Origin: Calliopsis andreniformis
Taxonomy: Eukaryota; Arthropoda; Insecta; Hymenoptera; Andrenidae
Length of the DNA stretch: 64,000 bases
Direction of reading: 5' to 3'
Assembly: GCF_051401765.1 (NCBI RefSeq)
Contig: NC_135064.1
Span: 25,518,001 to 25,582,000 of the forward strand
Both the position numbers and the translations under genes were made by a program. Positions 12,801-26,391 of the stretch are shown here, in pieces (the stretch's first letter is position 1; each line of letters starts with the position of its first letter). The notes beneath the pieces are model-generated. The model did no database searches, had not been told where the DNA came from, and worked only from the letters and a program-made list of their open reading frames with translations.

Positions 12801-13086
12801 GTTTGCTGAAAGATGGCACGAGTTTTTTCGATGATGATGAGAAAGAAATTGAAATATTTAGAAGACCATCGAATGGTAAATATAAATATAAGTATATCAG
12901 TAACAATTATACTACTAAATTATCAATATGAAATATACTATACTTTCAGAGCAAATGCAAACAGATGAAGTTACAAAACCATATTTCGATGACGATAATA
13001 TGTCGAGTTCTGATGATGCTAGCGACTTAGAATTTATTAGGCCAGGTCAAGAATGGGAAGATAGAATGCCAAGAGAGAAGAGATAG
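5055..13086 (+). CDS. svr: Carboxypeptidase D (silver), 15 coding exons, 1,675 aa, four CP-like domains
   Basis: Secretory-pathway metallocarboxypeptidase that removes C-terminal Lys/Arg from peptides after furin-type cleavage; membrane-anchored in the trans-Golgi. Exons: 5055-5513, 5579-5823, 5916-6071, 6151-6326, 6405-6552, 6631-6725, 8369-8877, 8972-9445, 9525-9793, 10178-10349, 10429-10808, 10896-11037, 11126-12614, 12699-12875, 12950-13086. All junctions are GT-AG and in frame, totalling 5,028 nt. Residues 1-25 are a signal peptide. Domain 1 (about 38-340) is intact: zinc ligands H102/E105 in HGDE, then [14 protein letters not shown], the HGGA histidine and the FEITFE glutamate. Domain 2 (about 440-750) is intact: H515/E518 in HGNE, then [13 protein letters not shown] and EITVEV. 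Domain 3 (about 850-1095) and domain 4 (about 1195-1480) have lost these residues. Each domain is followed by a transthyretin-like module. A membrane segment lies at about 1564-1587. The tail holds [17 protein letters not shown], like CPD sorting tails. The usual animal enzyme has three domains. Confidence 0.93.
6824..8368 (+). other. svr: Carboxypeptidase D intron 6 / possible 3' UTR of short isoform
   Basis: AT-rich sequence between the alternative stop and the acceptor before 8369. It holds a 17-nt T run at 7637-7653 and an AATAAA near 8027-8032 that could serve a short transcript. No coding sequence or transposon is recognised. Confidence 0.5.
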
Positions 13087-13815
13087 TGGAATGTTGTGAA
13101 CGTTAAATTCTATAACAAACGTGCAGTTGCGAGAAAAAGGGAGAGTAGTCGACTTCAATTATTGCATTTATCTGTTACTTCAAAAACTTAGTATATCAAT
13201 GATAAAAAGTGCCTATTTTTGCTAAATTGACATAATGATATTAAAACTGTTGAAATTTTAACATATCTTTCTTAAAGGCTGTAGTCTTTAAATAACTGTT
13301 CAGTGATAAGGGAATTTCTCATTGAAATTTTTTTAATTTGCTAGAATTAAGTCAAAAACAAAAGGAAAATTAAACTTTTACGTCCTGAAAAGGTTGTACT
13401 TAAAATAACAAGAGAGAACAAAGCGGAAGTATATAATTTAAATAAGAATGCATTTGAAAATCCAGGTCGAAACGGATATGTTTACAAAGTGTAATTACTA
13501 TTTTTATATAAAAAGCAGAATTAATATTTCATAAGCAATATACATTCCACTGTTTTTCTGTATGTTGTTTATATGCAATTTTAAATCCATTTAATAGACT
13601 ATTGTATGTGTACATATATATACTTTGATTTTTTAAAACATATCTTTTATGAACATTGACTGTTATGTATGAAAAGTTATAGTACTGGATATATGCATAA
13701 GTAGACGTTTAAATAGGAATTATTAAATCTTTTAACATACTTACAAATGTTTTTACTAATTTCTGCTTAACACATTTTATATCCTTAGTATTAATAAAGA
13801 ATATTTATTGTAATA
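13087..13815 (+). other. svr: Carboxypeptidase D 3' UTR candidate with AATAAA
   Basis: AT-rich non-coding sequence after the stop codon. A canonical polyadenylation signal AATAAA lies at 13793-13798, followed by T/G-rich sequence. The UTR end is inferred from this signal only. Confidence 0.45.
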
Positions 13816-14847
13816 ATATGTACAGTATGTTTAATTAACAACAAATATTTAGGTTGTACTCCACTGTTATTGCGGACATACATTTCAATCACACAACTCA
13901 ATGAACCTTTATAAATTACATTCTAAAGTGTTCCTGACAATTATAAAACTAAATAATTTAAGAGAGAAAGACTTTATGCAAAATTGTGAATATAAATGTT
14001 ATAATTGAACACATATCTTCAGAAGATTAAGACTATAAAGTGAAGTTAGTGGAAAAAGAGAAGTATTATTTTCTTAGCAAATATAATTATAATATGTTAT
14101 AGGATTATGATGTTTTATAACGTCCACAATCATATACTTATAATTCTTATGTGACTAGGAGAACCAAAGCTTCAAATAAAATGTATGGAAGAAAAAAGAA
14201 CAAATGATCGTCTGTATTTCTTATTATAATATTCTTGTCCAATTCAAGATGAGGATTCATCCTAGTCAATCGCTCGTATTTTCTGAACTAAAGTTTCAAA
14301 TTTACCACCTCTAGCCAGTTAGTTTGATCATATTTCTACAGAGGGCAAACTGTCAGTTGATAAAACACATTGAGTATTCCTATCTTAGTGTAAAGATCCA
14401 ATCTATGACACACTGATAATAATTTTTAAGTTCATTTTGCAAATCGAATTTTACCTGAGACTGATTCATGATGCAAATTTTGAATCTTTTAACGTCTGTT
14501 GCAGATAGCACAAAAATTAACGGTATTGTGAATCAGTACAGTTAAATTTAGCATATCTTGCAAAGTATAACATTATCTCTGTGCAATATTTGAACATTTT
14601 CTAAAAACTATGTACACGGAAACCAGGAAAAATCTGTAACAATTCGGAACACGTGTTGTTTATTTAACAGTCTATATCCTGTCGTGTATGTTCCTTATTG
14701 AAAATATAATTAATATTTTAATTAGAATTTGTAAATAGGTAAGTTTTGCTGTTAATTTTATAGATTTATGTCTAGTTTACAATTATCTTAAAACCTGCAT
14801 AATGCAAGTTATCGTTTTCGGGTATTTCCAGATTTTATAATCCAGAA
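13816..14847. other. Intergenic, carboxypeptidase D to cysteinyl-tRNA synthetase
   Basis: AT-rich with no coding sequence recognised. A palindromic E-box CACGTG at 14650-14655, in the wider palindrome ACACGTGT, lies about 195 bp upstream of the synthetase start and is a plausible promoter element. Confidence 0.4.
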
Positions 14848-17624
14848 ATGGCAAAGAGAGTTCAACCTTCGTGGGTTCCTCCACAAAGAAAGAACAGTTC
14901 AGTTCTTAAATTATACAATAGTTTAACTAGAGATAAAGAAGTATTTGTTCCTCAGTTTGGAAACCGTATATTATGGTACAGTTGTGGACCCACAGTGTAT
15001 GATGCATCACATATGGGACATGCCAGGTAATTATAATATTCATATTATACCTAAATATTATAAGTAGATCGCTATGTTTTAATACATTTTCCTTTAATTT
15101 TAGGTCATATATATCTTTTGATATATTAAGGCGTGTGTTATCAGATTATTTTGGATATGATGTTTTATACGTAATGAATATTACTGATATAGATGATAAA
15201 ATCATAAAAAGAGCTAGACAAAATTATTTATATGACAAATATGTTGGTGAGGCTCATACACTTGATGAAATTTTGGATGATGCAAAAAGTGTAATGTGTA
15301 TATTTGAAAGTACAGTAAAAAGCACAAATGATCCAGATAAAAAATCCATGTTGGAAAGAATGTTATGCAATGTTGAAAAGGCTATCGAGAATCTTGAAAA
15401 TGCTGTAAAATCGAAAGATGAACACAAAATTAAGGAATCTCAAGAAGTATGGGTTTTTTGTGTCTATTATCAACTTTATAAATACAGGTATTATAGTACT
15501 ATTATTGTGTTTGTAACTTCTGTGAATGCAGTTACTTTTAAAAGAGGCACGAGATCCCTTGGCAGAATGGTTGGACAAAAAGAAAGGAGCAACAGTTACT
15601 GAACATTCAATATTTAACAAATTGTCCCAACATTGGGAATCAGAATTCCATAAGGATATGGATGCTTTAAATGTAAGATTTATAGTCGCAAATTTAATGA
15701 GATATTTGAATTAATTATTAAAAACTAATGAAATATTTTATAGGTACTAAGACCAAATGTTTTAACAAGAGTTAGTGAGTATGTTCCTGAGATCGTAAGA
15801 TTTATTGAAAAGATCATAGAAAATGGTCTTGCCTACGAAAGCAATGGTTCCATATATTTCGATGTTGCAAGCTTCGACAAACAGGACAAACATTATTATG
15901 CCAAGCTTGTTCCAGAAGCATATGGAGATACGTCGAGTTTACAAGAAGGAGAAGGTAATAATTGAGTTGTTTAAACTATTTGTATCAAACTTTAACTTAA
16001 AATTCTGTTTGTTAGGAGACTTGAGTAGTTCAGAGGCATCTGAAAAACGATCGCCGACAGATTTTGCACTTTGGAAACGTTCAAAAGGAGGAGAACCATG
16101 GTGGGAAAGTCCATGGGGTAATGGTCGACCAGGCTGGCATATAGAATGCTCAGTCATGGCTTCCATAATTTGTGGAGAAAGTTTAGACATTCATACTGGT
16201 GGAGTCGATCTGAAGTTCCCACATCACGATAATGAACTGGCACAAGCAGAAGCCTACTTTAACAATTCTCATTGGGTTAGATATTTCCTTCATTCTGGTC
16301 ATTTGACCATAGCAGGCTGCAAAATGTCGAAATCTCTGAAAAATTTCATTACCATACAAGATGCACTGAAGAAACATTCGGCTAGACAACTCAGACTTGC
16401 ATTTCTTTTGCATTCGTGGAAAGATACATTAGATTATAGCGATAATACCATGAATATGGCTATTCAGTATGAGAAATTTTTAAATGTGAGTAAAACCTTA
16501 AATAATATTTTATTTACATATTGTGAGTGATGTGTAGTACGTAACTTGTCATTCTTATTACAGGAATTCTTTTTAAATGTTAAGTGCATAATTAGATCTT
16601 TGGGTTCACAAACAGATATTAATACTTTCAGTAAATGGACAAACTTTGAAATGGAACTAAATGAAAAGTTCTATAATGCTAAGGATTCTGTACATAATGC
16701 ATTGTGTGGTATGTTTATAATTAATTCTGTACAATGAAATACATTTTTATGCAATCTTGAGATATTTCTGGTTGCAGATAATATTGATACAAGAAGTGCG
16801 CTCGATGCGATAAGGGATCTTGTGTCGCACTGCAATATTTATATAAAACAAGTTAAACAACCAAACACACTGTTACTTAGAGATATTGCTGTTTATATCA
16901 CAAAAATATTTACCATATTTGGCGCAATATCTTCCTCGCATGATACTATTGGCTTCCCAGTGGACGATACGGCAACAAATATGAACGTACGTTTTATGTT
17001 TTTTTATCTGTATATTTATAATATAGATATTTTTCAATGAAATTGTATTTAATTAGCTTGAAGAAACTGTTATGCCGTATCTTGAAATTTTGGCAAGTTT
17101 CCGAGAAAAAGTGAGAAATCATGCTAAAACGCTGAAGGCCACCAGTATTCTTGAGGAATGCGATAAACTGCGTGATGATATTTTACCAAATATTGGAGTG
17201 CGTTTAGAAGATAGTACTGAAGAAGTTTGCAAAGTTAAACTAGTGAACAAGGAAGAGCTTTTGAGGGAAAAAGAAGCTAAAAAGAAGCTTGAACTCGAGA
17301 AGTCTTTAGAAAAAGAAAGGAGAAAGGCTGAAGCCGCTGCAGCTTCTGCAGCAAAAGAAGCACAAAAGAAAATTCCTCCTTCTGAAATGTTCAAGTTAGA
17401 AAAGGATAAATATTCTCAATTTGATGAAAACGTAAGTAAAACTGTATGATAATTCTATTGGACTTTTTTAATAATTTGTTTGAATACTTCTTTAGGGTAT
17501 ACCGACGCATGATATTGACGGTAAAGAAATCAGCAAAGGTCAGATGAAAAAGTTGCAAAAGTTGCAGCAAGCACAAGAAAAGAAATACAATGAGTATCTT
17601 GCGTCCATTCAGAACGGTGCATAA
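14848..17624 (+). CDS. CARS1: Cysteinyl-tRNA synthetase, cytosolic, 9 coding exons, 733 aa
   Basis: Class I aminoacyl-tRNA synthetase that charges tRNA-Cys with cysteine. Exons: 14848-15026, 15104-15446, 15532-15672, 15744-15954, 16016-16485, 16564-16708, 16778-16986, 17057-17431, 17496-17624. All junctions are GT-AG and phase-consistent, totalling 2,202 nt. The Rossmann HIGH motif appears as HMGH at residues 55-58, preceded by the zinc ligand C46 in CGPTVYD. The other expected zinc ligands are C336 (in GWHIECS) and H361/E365 (in FPHHDNE). KMSKS is at 394-398. An insertion after the first half of the Rossmann fold and a Lys/Glu/Ala-rich coiled-coil-like C-terminal extension (about 640-733) are typical of the eukaryotic cytosolic form. 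There is no clear mitochondrial leader. It lies tandem to and about 1.8 kb downstream of carboxypeptidase D, with its own start, so it is a separate gene. Confidence 0.95.
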
Positions 17625-17975
17625 TATTTTTTCCAACATATAGTATTAAACTTGTGCATTAAAAGCATAATTAACGTTGAAAAAATAATGACTGCATGTG
17701 CCTGGAATATTCATTATCATCCTAATTTCGTATCACGGCATTCTTCATTAATTTATTATAACTTCCAAGTTCAATAACGTATACATAATATTTATATTAA
17801 TATTTATGTTTGTGCGGTACTTAACTGGATCAACATCAGCCTCTTTTATATTTTTCTAAAATTGTATAATATAAAAAACAGATACCGTACTTATGTAATT
17901 GTAATATTAATAACACTATTGTAACGACTTGAAGCATTTAAAAAATGAATAAATTTCTATGCCATTGTTCAATAC
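17625..17975 (+). other. CARS1: Cysteinyl-tRNA synthetase 3' UTR candidate
   Basis: AT-rich sequence after the stop codon with AATAAA at 17948-17953, followed by T/G-rich sequence. The end is inferred from the signal. Confidence 0.5.
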
Positions 17976-20900
17976 TCCGTGTATATTGATTTATAAAACC
18001 AGAAAGATCATGTTTCAGCGTTTAAAATATAAAGTACAGAATATCGTTACATGAACGACAAAATTGTAATTCTCACTTATGTAGGCACTTCACAGTGCAT
18101 CGTTCTGAAACGAAATAAACTTCACACGTTTCCATACCACCGGATGGATCTGACACGCGATGCTGTCCATTATTAAAGCATAATACCCCTTTCACAATGA
18201 CGCGCGCGAGCCGACAGCGACAGCTTTATAAATGTAAAAGCGAATATAATGGTCGACTTGTGGCGAAGCGGGCCGATATTCATCCCCGCATTCACGCTCA
18301 CTGAAAACGCGAGGCGAGCAAGCGCTCGTGCACCACGAGCTTTTCCAACCATGGAAAACACACCGTCCAGATAATGTCTCGTCCCAAAAACTTGCGAAAT
18401 GACCACAAAACGTCCTCTCGACTTCTGTCCTTCCATTTTATCCTACAATACCAATATCTTGTAACAGTTTCTTTCAGTTTCATCGCAAGGGATGATAAAT
18501 TAACAGCGAAAAGATAATTCTAAGGCTTTCTTCAGCAGTGTAATTTAATTTTCATAATAATCAGTTTATATGACTAATTTAGCTTTGCTAAAAAATCCCT
18601 ACAATTCTTTGGAATTTCATCCGAAATGGTTTCCTGGTACACATCGATAAAACCATGGAATCCGAGTCACCAGCATATCAGGATTTCCATTCGACGGTTT
18701 TCTTTTCAGGGTGACGCGTTAGCGAGGCACACGGAAAAGAAAAAAAGAAAGTAAGTTGACGTTAACAATGCGTGACGGTTGGCGCAAAAAATATGCTCTC
18801 GAATATGAAGTCAAGAGCAGTAAAAAAGCAAACAGACTTTTCGCTCGAGCTCTCTCCGCTCTCCTCCACCCTCTTTCGCTCCCTCGCCCCGTCTTTCGGC
18901 GCTCGATCAGCGGCGGTTCGCCGATGTGAATGAATACGTAAATTTTTTCGGGAAAAAGTCCGATTTCCGCACCCCAAAAGTCGAAAGGTCTCGATTCTTT
19001 TGATTGACATCTGAATGTTCTCGTATGCATATAAAGCCACCCCCTGTCTCACCCCTCCCTCGTTTCCTCCTTGTCTCGCCCGTGTCGCGGTTCGTTTGGT
19101 TCGTCGAGTTTCCTTTATCTGGAATCGGAGCTCTGTAACTGTCGTCACTTAACGAGCACCACTTTATACTCGTATTACCGCGAGGCTGGAGTGCATATAA
19201 GTATGTCGCACCTTTCCTTCGCTTCTTTCACACTCCCATTTTTTTCCTGCTCTCTGTTTCCACGACGCCGCTGATCAGAACTTTTTTTCAGGCTGAGCAC
19301 CAACGAGGAGAACAAACAACGAAAAAGAGAGACGGTGGAAATGTGAAACGTCAGTGTATCGAGATCGTTCGTTGGAAAAATTAGAATAGCACCCTGGACT
19401 CTGTAATTTGAACAAGTACGTTGCAACGGTTTTCAGATTTGGTGCGAATGAGTCTGTTTCAGAAGCGAAGTGGGGAAAACGGTTATATTGAAGTTGAAAT
19501 TTTTTTACCATGAATTCGATCCGTGGAGAGCTACAAATAAACACCCAGGAAGTTCGGAAGTTTCGTTAAAAGAGATTTCTTGCGTTCTCGGAGCTACTCT
19601 GTCCAAAGTTGTTTTCCTTCGAAGCCACTCCAGAATTCTTAGGATTTTGTTTCTTTCCAGTTCAAAGCTCGCTTGCATAATTCAATTAGGACTGAAACGA
19701 AAGTAAACATTCGACTGCGCGATGGAAGTTCTCGATACACTTCCCGAAGGGCTTCTGAGGTATATAATCGCGAAACGAGGGTTGGAATATCGTTACTTAC
19801 GGAGGCAGAGATGACACGTTCGCGTTGCGAAGGAATCCGAATGCCAGGGTAACACCAAACAGCCAGACATAAATAATGTATTGTTCACGATTGGAGGACA
19901 CCCATCCCTGGTGTGTCTATTCAAAGGGGTGGCAGGGGGTGAGCCCACTTTTATAACTCCATCGATAATTTTTGGCTACCCTCTCTCGTCGTCGGTTTTC
20001 GATTTACACCACAGACTCCACTCTATGCTCTCTTATCCTTTTGTTCGATTTATTTTCGCGTGGAGGAGTGATTTTTCCAAACTTTTCTCCCCGCCAGGCG
20101 AGCGATTATCGCTATTGTTGTGCCCTTTGAGACTCCGCTACGCTGAACCGCTCGAAAAGTCGATGACAAATCGCTGATCGACTACACCGCACACGAGAAC
20201 TGTCTTTATCAGTGGTGCTGCTGAAAAGTTTCAATGAGACTTTTGCAAGTCCAGTCATCTGGAGGATTATGTTCTTTTTAGTTCAGAGTTTTTCCTTTAA
20301 ATCTATATTTGATTCATTTTTAGGGGAATTTAGAGCAGTGAGCCTTGGCTCATTTTGAAGGCCAAAACCTCTAGTTTCAAAAAGTCTTCTGTAGCTTGAA
20401 TATAGAGCGGGAAAATAAAGGTGATTTCTTTTCCTTAAAATTTCCTTAGTAGAGTGTTCTCAAGCCCATTAATCGATGTCCAAAACAGAACTAATTACCA
20501 TTCACAAACAAACAATCACACAGTATAAATACGTACTTTCTTACCTTAATTTTCAAATAAGTACATCTGACTTGCAGAACCCAACATCGAAATTGTCCCA
20601 GCTGGGCCCCTGTCCATAATTACCCCCTGAGCGCTGCTTCCGCAGAGACGTTGCTCGATCGCTTGTAGCTGATCCTGCGACCGAGGCGGGCCCACTCAGT
20701 GTGTTTTTCTATCGCAAAAACACCATATAAATACGGCTTGTTACCCGTGGCCCCGAATCCGATTGCGCCTCGCGCCGTGTAATGGCACCCTTTTATGTTA
20801 ATCGGGTAACCCTTCCGCGTTTAACCAGCTGCGCCCGACTATTGTCTACAGGCCAGTTTTTCGGCCACTTTTTCTTCTCGCGGGCTCACAGGCTCACTGG

Positions 20901-23900
20901 AACAAAACAAAACGCACGCGCCTAGAGCACGACCCACGTGTCGATTCGCAGTGGAATGAGCACGGGGGTCAGTTTTTGCCTTCGCTCGCGACTCGTGCGA
21001 GGAGAAAAGAAAGGGGTCGCCACGCGGAGGAAGTATCAGGGTAAGGATTTTCTTGAAAAAAATTTGGACTTGATGAAAAGTGGGAGCGACGAGCGGTTGC
21101 AAATCGGCGTAACTCGCTTTTCTGACGGTCGATCCACCCTTCGAGATGTTTGCTAGCGGATCCATGATGCGATTCTACGAGGACTTTATCCGATTAATCT
21201 TGACGGGGTTGTGGATCTTTTTTTAGCATGTGCTTATGGAACGCGCTGTTCTGTGCATAATGGAGGAATAAAGGATTAGGTAAAGTTTGAGGGAATTTGT
21301 ACGAAGGTTGGTTTCTTTGGAAAGGTGTGGGGTTGATTACCGGATAAAAAATAATTTTATCTACTTATAGTAATAAGTTTTTTCCTAAACAGCTTTCTGT
21401 GTATAAGTGTTATTCAATGTTGATGGGATTTATTAGTACAGAGTTTCTGTTTTGTAGAGAAATGTTTCCAGAGATAGGAAGTTTCTTTATTCAGAAGGCT
21501 ACCCAAATTTGTGAACAAGAATAGAAAGTACTTCCACTACTCGAATGTCTTTATTTGATCTGAAGATATTAAAACATCTGCAAAAAATTTGATTCTATAA
21601 TTCTACAGAAAATGATTTACTCTCCTTGATAATTTACTCCACGTAGTCTACCTTGCACGTCTAAATCTTAGTCATATTCCATTCCATCGACCATTCTATG
21701 ATAAACATTCCGTATCATTAAATAGTATTAAAACTCCATTTTCCTCAAATGATACCTGAGTTCATCAAAACATGTTTCAGCAAAAGATATAGAGTCGGTT
21801 GATGATTATAGAACTAGACGTAACGTAGAGTGCATTTGCATACGCAATGACCACGAACTAATTTTGAAGCCTAAGCATAGGCCAGGGTTAAAAATTGGAG
21901 CCCGATTAAGGGGAAGGAAATCCGCGAATGAAACGAGAGCGCAGGGAAGAAATTGCAGGTCTCGAAGACCTGCCTTCCAGCAAAGGGTGGGCAGACTTTA
22001 ACCCTTTTACCCTCGAGGGCATGCGCACGGGAAGGTCTGCAATGCAACCTTGGTAATTGCTGCACCCGAGACAAAATGGTAGACGTTCGTAGCGATGGCG
22101 GAATTACTGTGCACCTTGAAGGAGATTAATTAGGGACATCAATCCAACTAGTTTTCTCATCGAATCAGTCTTCGGTGATCCTTATTCAGAAATGAGAGCA
22201 GTTGACTTCTTTGGATTTGACAACCTATTTTAAGAAGCCGATAATAAATTGCATAGAAGCACTGTATATGTGTATAATATTGAAAAAGATTCACTTTGTA
22301 CCGCGATGCTCTTCAAGGCCCATAGGTCCTCTCCTAACTGCGCATTCAATTTACTCTATTCTTGTTATACAACTATCGAGGCATAATGAGGTATGCAGAA
22401 CCAATCTTGTAACTAGACGTTCAGGGTACTAAGGTCGCCAAAATCGAGGAAGCTGTGAGTCCATGCTCATGAACAGACTCGCAGGTGGTCGACCTTGAAA
22501 ATAGGATCAGACGCGTTTGATTTCGACAGCACGTCGCAGTTTAGTAGCCAGCCAGGTTTCCAGTGCACGCGCAAAGTCATGCCTCGGTGAAAGGAAGCAA
22601 TTACCGGGGAGATTTGAGGAGGGCAAAGAGGATCATGGCATCTCGCTTCGTTTTTTTCCGTTCCCTCTTTCGGTCCAGTCTTCGTCGGGGTTGATGGCGC
22701 GGCTTGCTCCGTAGTTAGCGGGGCGTGTCTTCAGTTTCTTTGAATTAAACATCATGCCCGCTTCAATCAGCCCATCCCTTCGCCTCTTTTCGCTCTTTTC
22801 CATTCCTTCCTCGTCGGTCCGCGAGCAAACCTCGCCTCCTCTTCCACCTTCCTTTCCTTGCACGCGTCCCCGCCACTTCCTCTGGAGCCAGTTCGAGAGC
22901 GTTTCGAGCGATAGGGTGAGGTCGAAGGTGAATCTAAAGGGCAGACCCTTCCAGCGAAGACACGCGTCGCGAGATACACTCCTTTATAAATTTGTAATCA
23001 CTCCTTGCACTACCCCACTCCCCCCTTTTTTGCGCCCGCTCGCAGTCGCTATCTTCTCATCTTTCCCTCGATCGTGTTTCACGCTGCCCCTCCCCTGGAT
23101 CTCCATGTATATCTTTCCTTTTTTAACGTTTTAACGAAAACGTGTAAAGGTCGCCCGCTTACGTTGGAGGTAAAAATACAAGGCTTTTTGGAACTGCGTC
23201 AATTGAGCAGAGCACAAAAGGAAAGTGACTGATTTTGTTGGAAATGCATACACCAGGTCCCATTCCATATCTTACCAGGTATCACTTTTTTATGGGGTGT
23301 TAGTGATATAGTAGAAGCTTAATTTACCAGGTCTTAATTATTCGCATAAAATTTGCTAACAGAAGAGTTCCTTAGACTTGAGTCTTACGTCAAGTCAACT
23401 ATGTCCTCCAGTAGTTCCAAAAAATGTATCTTCTCGAAAATAGAGCGAAAGTTCCAACATTCTTCTTATCTACTTCCATCACCCTTGCTCGACTGAACCT
23501 GTATTCCTGAGCCACCCTATACACGACTCCCAATACTCGAATTCCAGGACAGGATTCATCGTTCTCTTATCGATATTAACACCGCTTTTCTTATAATTTA
23601 ACGACGAGAAGATACTGGGCGGCGGTTTCTCGTGAACTCGAAACAAGCACGTAAATCCACTGTTAGAGCTAGAACGTCTCTGTACAGAAGCGCATAAGTC
23701 TTGGACTCAGGTGCTGCACGCTCGACAGGATGTTCATACCAGGCAGCCTCTGGCACTTTGCTTTTACGGAAATTTATTTCCCCTCGCATTTTACGGGGTC
23801 TTGTAAACTGATGAAGCAGTCGAGAAGACGTTGAACGCGTGGAAAAAAGTGTAACAGACAGTGTCACGTCATTTGGAGCGACCATCTAAAGAATCTTTGC

Positions 23901-26271
23901 ATGTTTCGATGGATGATAGAGGCTCCCAGTATTCGTCGAGCGATTAGCCGACAGTCGACGCGTGTTATGGAGATGAAGTGTCGCGAAAATGATTTCAGGG
24001 TGGCTTTCGAGAGGTGTATGCTCTCGGTGGATATCAGGCTTTTTTGTGTCAAATCGATCCGCACTCGATCGAGCGAGGGTGTCACGGCGGTGTACGGATA
24101 CATAACACTTGGGGCGTTCCAGAAACGATGTTAAAGGGTGTCTGTTCCTGCGCGTATAAATTCGGTTAGGGCTACACGCGTAGATTATCCCTGCACGCGT
24201 GTACCACTCCATGTATCCCCATTTGTTGTAGAATTTTTCGGGAAGACGAGTCTATTCGCTTTTAAGCGTTCCTGAAATTTATTCATCGCTGCAGGGACAA
24301 TGGAATTACGTTGCAATACCTTCACATTGCAAAATTATGTCCCAATTTCTCGTCTGCCAAGACAAAATTTTCTCTTCTATAGGTATTATCCACGAAGAGC
24401 TTAGTTTGGTTTAGTAAAAGTTCACTCAAATTTCTTCTAACTTGAGAAAAGTAGAGACTACATTGTTAGATGTACAATTCTTCGAACAGTAGTCATGTGC
24501 ATTAACTTACTTCAAAAACTTATTCTTTATTCTATATTCTTAGAATCTCTCAAAAGAATTCGTACATCCGAATGGACTCTCGAAGTTGTTGATTCCCCCA
24601 ACTCACAGAGCCCAATAATTTTTCGATGCCCATATAATTATCGAAGCGATTCGTTCTCGAGTCCTGGTTAAAAAGTAAGCGAAGCAAAAATAACGCGACA
24701 GGCAGTCTGCAAGGAATCCGTATCCCCGTTTCTGCCCTGTCTATCAATCCGCCCCGACCGTCTCTCTTCACCCTTCCTCTTCCTTATCCTTTCAACTTCT
24801 TCGGAGCAGCGAAGATGTACGGCTCGATACCCTACGGCCGAGAGCCGCTTCTCCGAGCACTCGAGAAGTCCACCCCAAAGATTTGATCAGGAAAAAAGAT
24901 ACGCCGAGGGGCAAGGTGGGGCGAGGAGCGAGGGGGCGAGGGGCCGAGGGTGGGACCCCACGGCACCACGGGCGAGGGCACCCTCGCGGAGCGGCTGGCT
25001 AGCTCCGCACCCCACGCTATGAAAAAAACTTCGCTACCCCTAACGATTTTTTTTTTTCTCAACCCCATCTCGACGCACACTAATTACGTTTTTAAGCGAA
25101 ATTACTTGCGAGCCAGCGCCGCGTCCCGCGCCGATGCTAACGCTCCCGAACCGCCTCAGACCTGTCAGGGTCCCGTGACAGGGGTAGGTGGCGAATGAAA
25201 TACCGCGTGGGGGTGCCCTTTTTTTCTTCTGCTGAGAACAGAAGCCCGAGAAGAGCGGGAGGAGCGTGCGAGGCCACCCTCTCTCGGCGATACTTCTGAT
25301 TACAAAACGTTAAATGGCATCGTCGACCTCGTTACTCATCCAAATTTTATTCGTTCTGGCAATTGGCCCGGCGAACGCCGCGGAGGAACCGGCTGGGTCA
25401 GCGGAAAGTGGCAATCACGACGGGTTCCTTCTTCTTCGATCCTCTTTCCCCCGTTCTACGATCATTGCCTGGATTTTTCCTTCTTCCTTTTTCTTTTTCG
25501 TTAATTCGATTGGCTTCGTTCGGCCTCGTCCTCGCGAAACTTTGTTCCTTCGCGAGTTTTAATTCCTTCTTGGTTTTTTCTTTTAGATCGTGGTATCTGT
25601 GGCCTTCCATCTATATGGTAATCGGAAGTCTCTGTTCTTCGAGGCTCTCTCGTTTCAGTAGAGGAGATCGTAACCGTGCCTAGGAACAAATTTTTTTTCG
25701 TCAACCCGTTGCCGATATCGGTGACCCATCGCGATGCAGCAGTTACGCGCATCTCATGAATAATTTCGAGCCTCCCTGTCTCTCCCCCGCTCCCCTTCTC
25801 TCGGAATAGATCGAACGGAAGGCTTGCAGGGTTGGGTGTAAGGGTGCAACCGGACCTAGGCTCGCTGCAAATCCCTCTAGATAAAAAGTCTGCACTCACC
25901 CCAGGCGCTATCACCCTAGCCGATAGTAGTGACTCACCCACGATCACCCAACCCATTTTTTTCAACCCCTCAGCGCCACGGATCCGTGGGTCCGCGGCTG
26001 GCCCGATGGAAGGGGATGAATCCTTTCGCCTCGTGCTGCTCCTTGTACCTTGCTGCTTCCATTGGAAAGGGTTCGTCGACCCTGCTGGAAAATTCCTGCT
26101 GGGTTCGTCTATCGAAGTGCCTCCTGTGTTCAGCGGAGAAAAAATATTCGGTGAGAGCTGTGGCTCGAGTTTGACCTTTGGACTTTGGACCTTTAGTTAG
26201 TGATTCGGTGGAGGCAGCTAAAGCAAAAGAAAAAAAAGCCTCAGTTAATTATATGTAAGATCGACTTGGTA

Positions 26272-26391
26272 GAGGGTGATCAGTTTATTCGAAAACCCTC
26301 GAATGACTGATGACAGCACTTACAATGCTAACAGCAATTACAACAAATTCTGCCAACACTTGGAGGGCTTCCAGATGAACTGATCACCTTG
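26272..26391. mobile_element. 120-bp TA-flanked inverted-repeat element (mariner-like MITE candidate)
   Basis: The left end GAGGGTGATCAGTTTAT and the reverse complement of the right end, CAAGGTGATCAGTTCAT, match at 14 of 17 positions. Weaker pairing continues for another 15 bp, leaving a loop of about 50 nt. TA dinucleotides flank both ends (26270-26271 and 26392-26393), as expected for Tc1/mariner target sites. It has no coding capacity. The superfamily is inferred from the TA flanks only. Confidence 0.55.
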
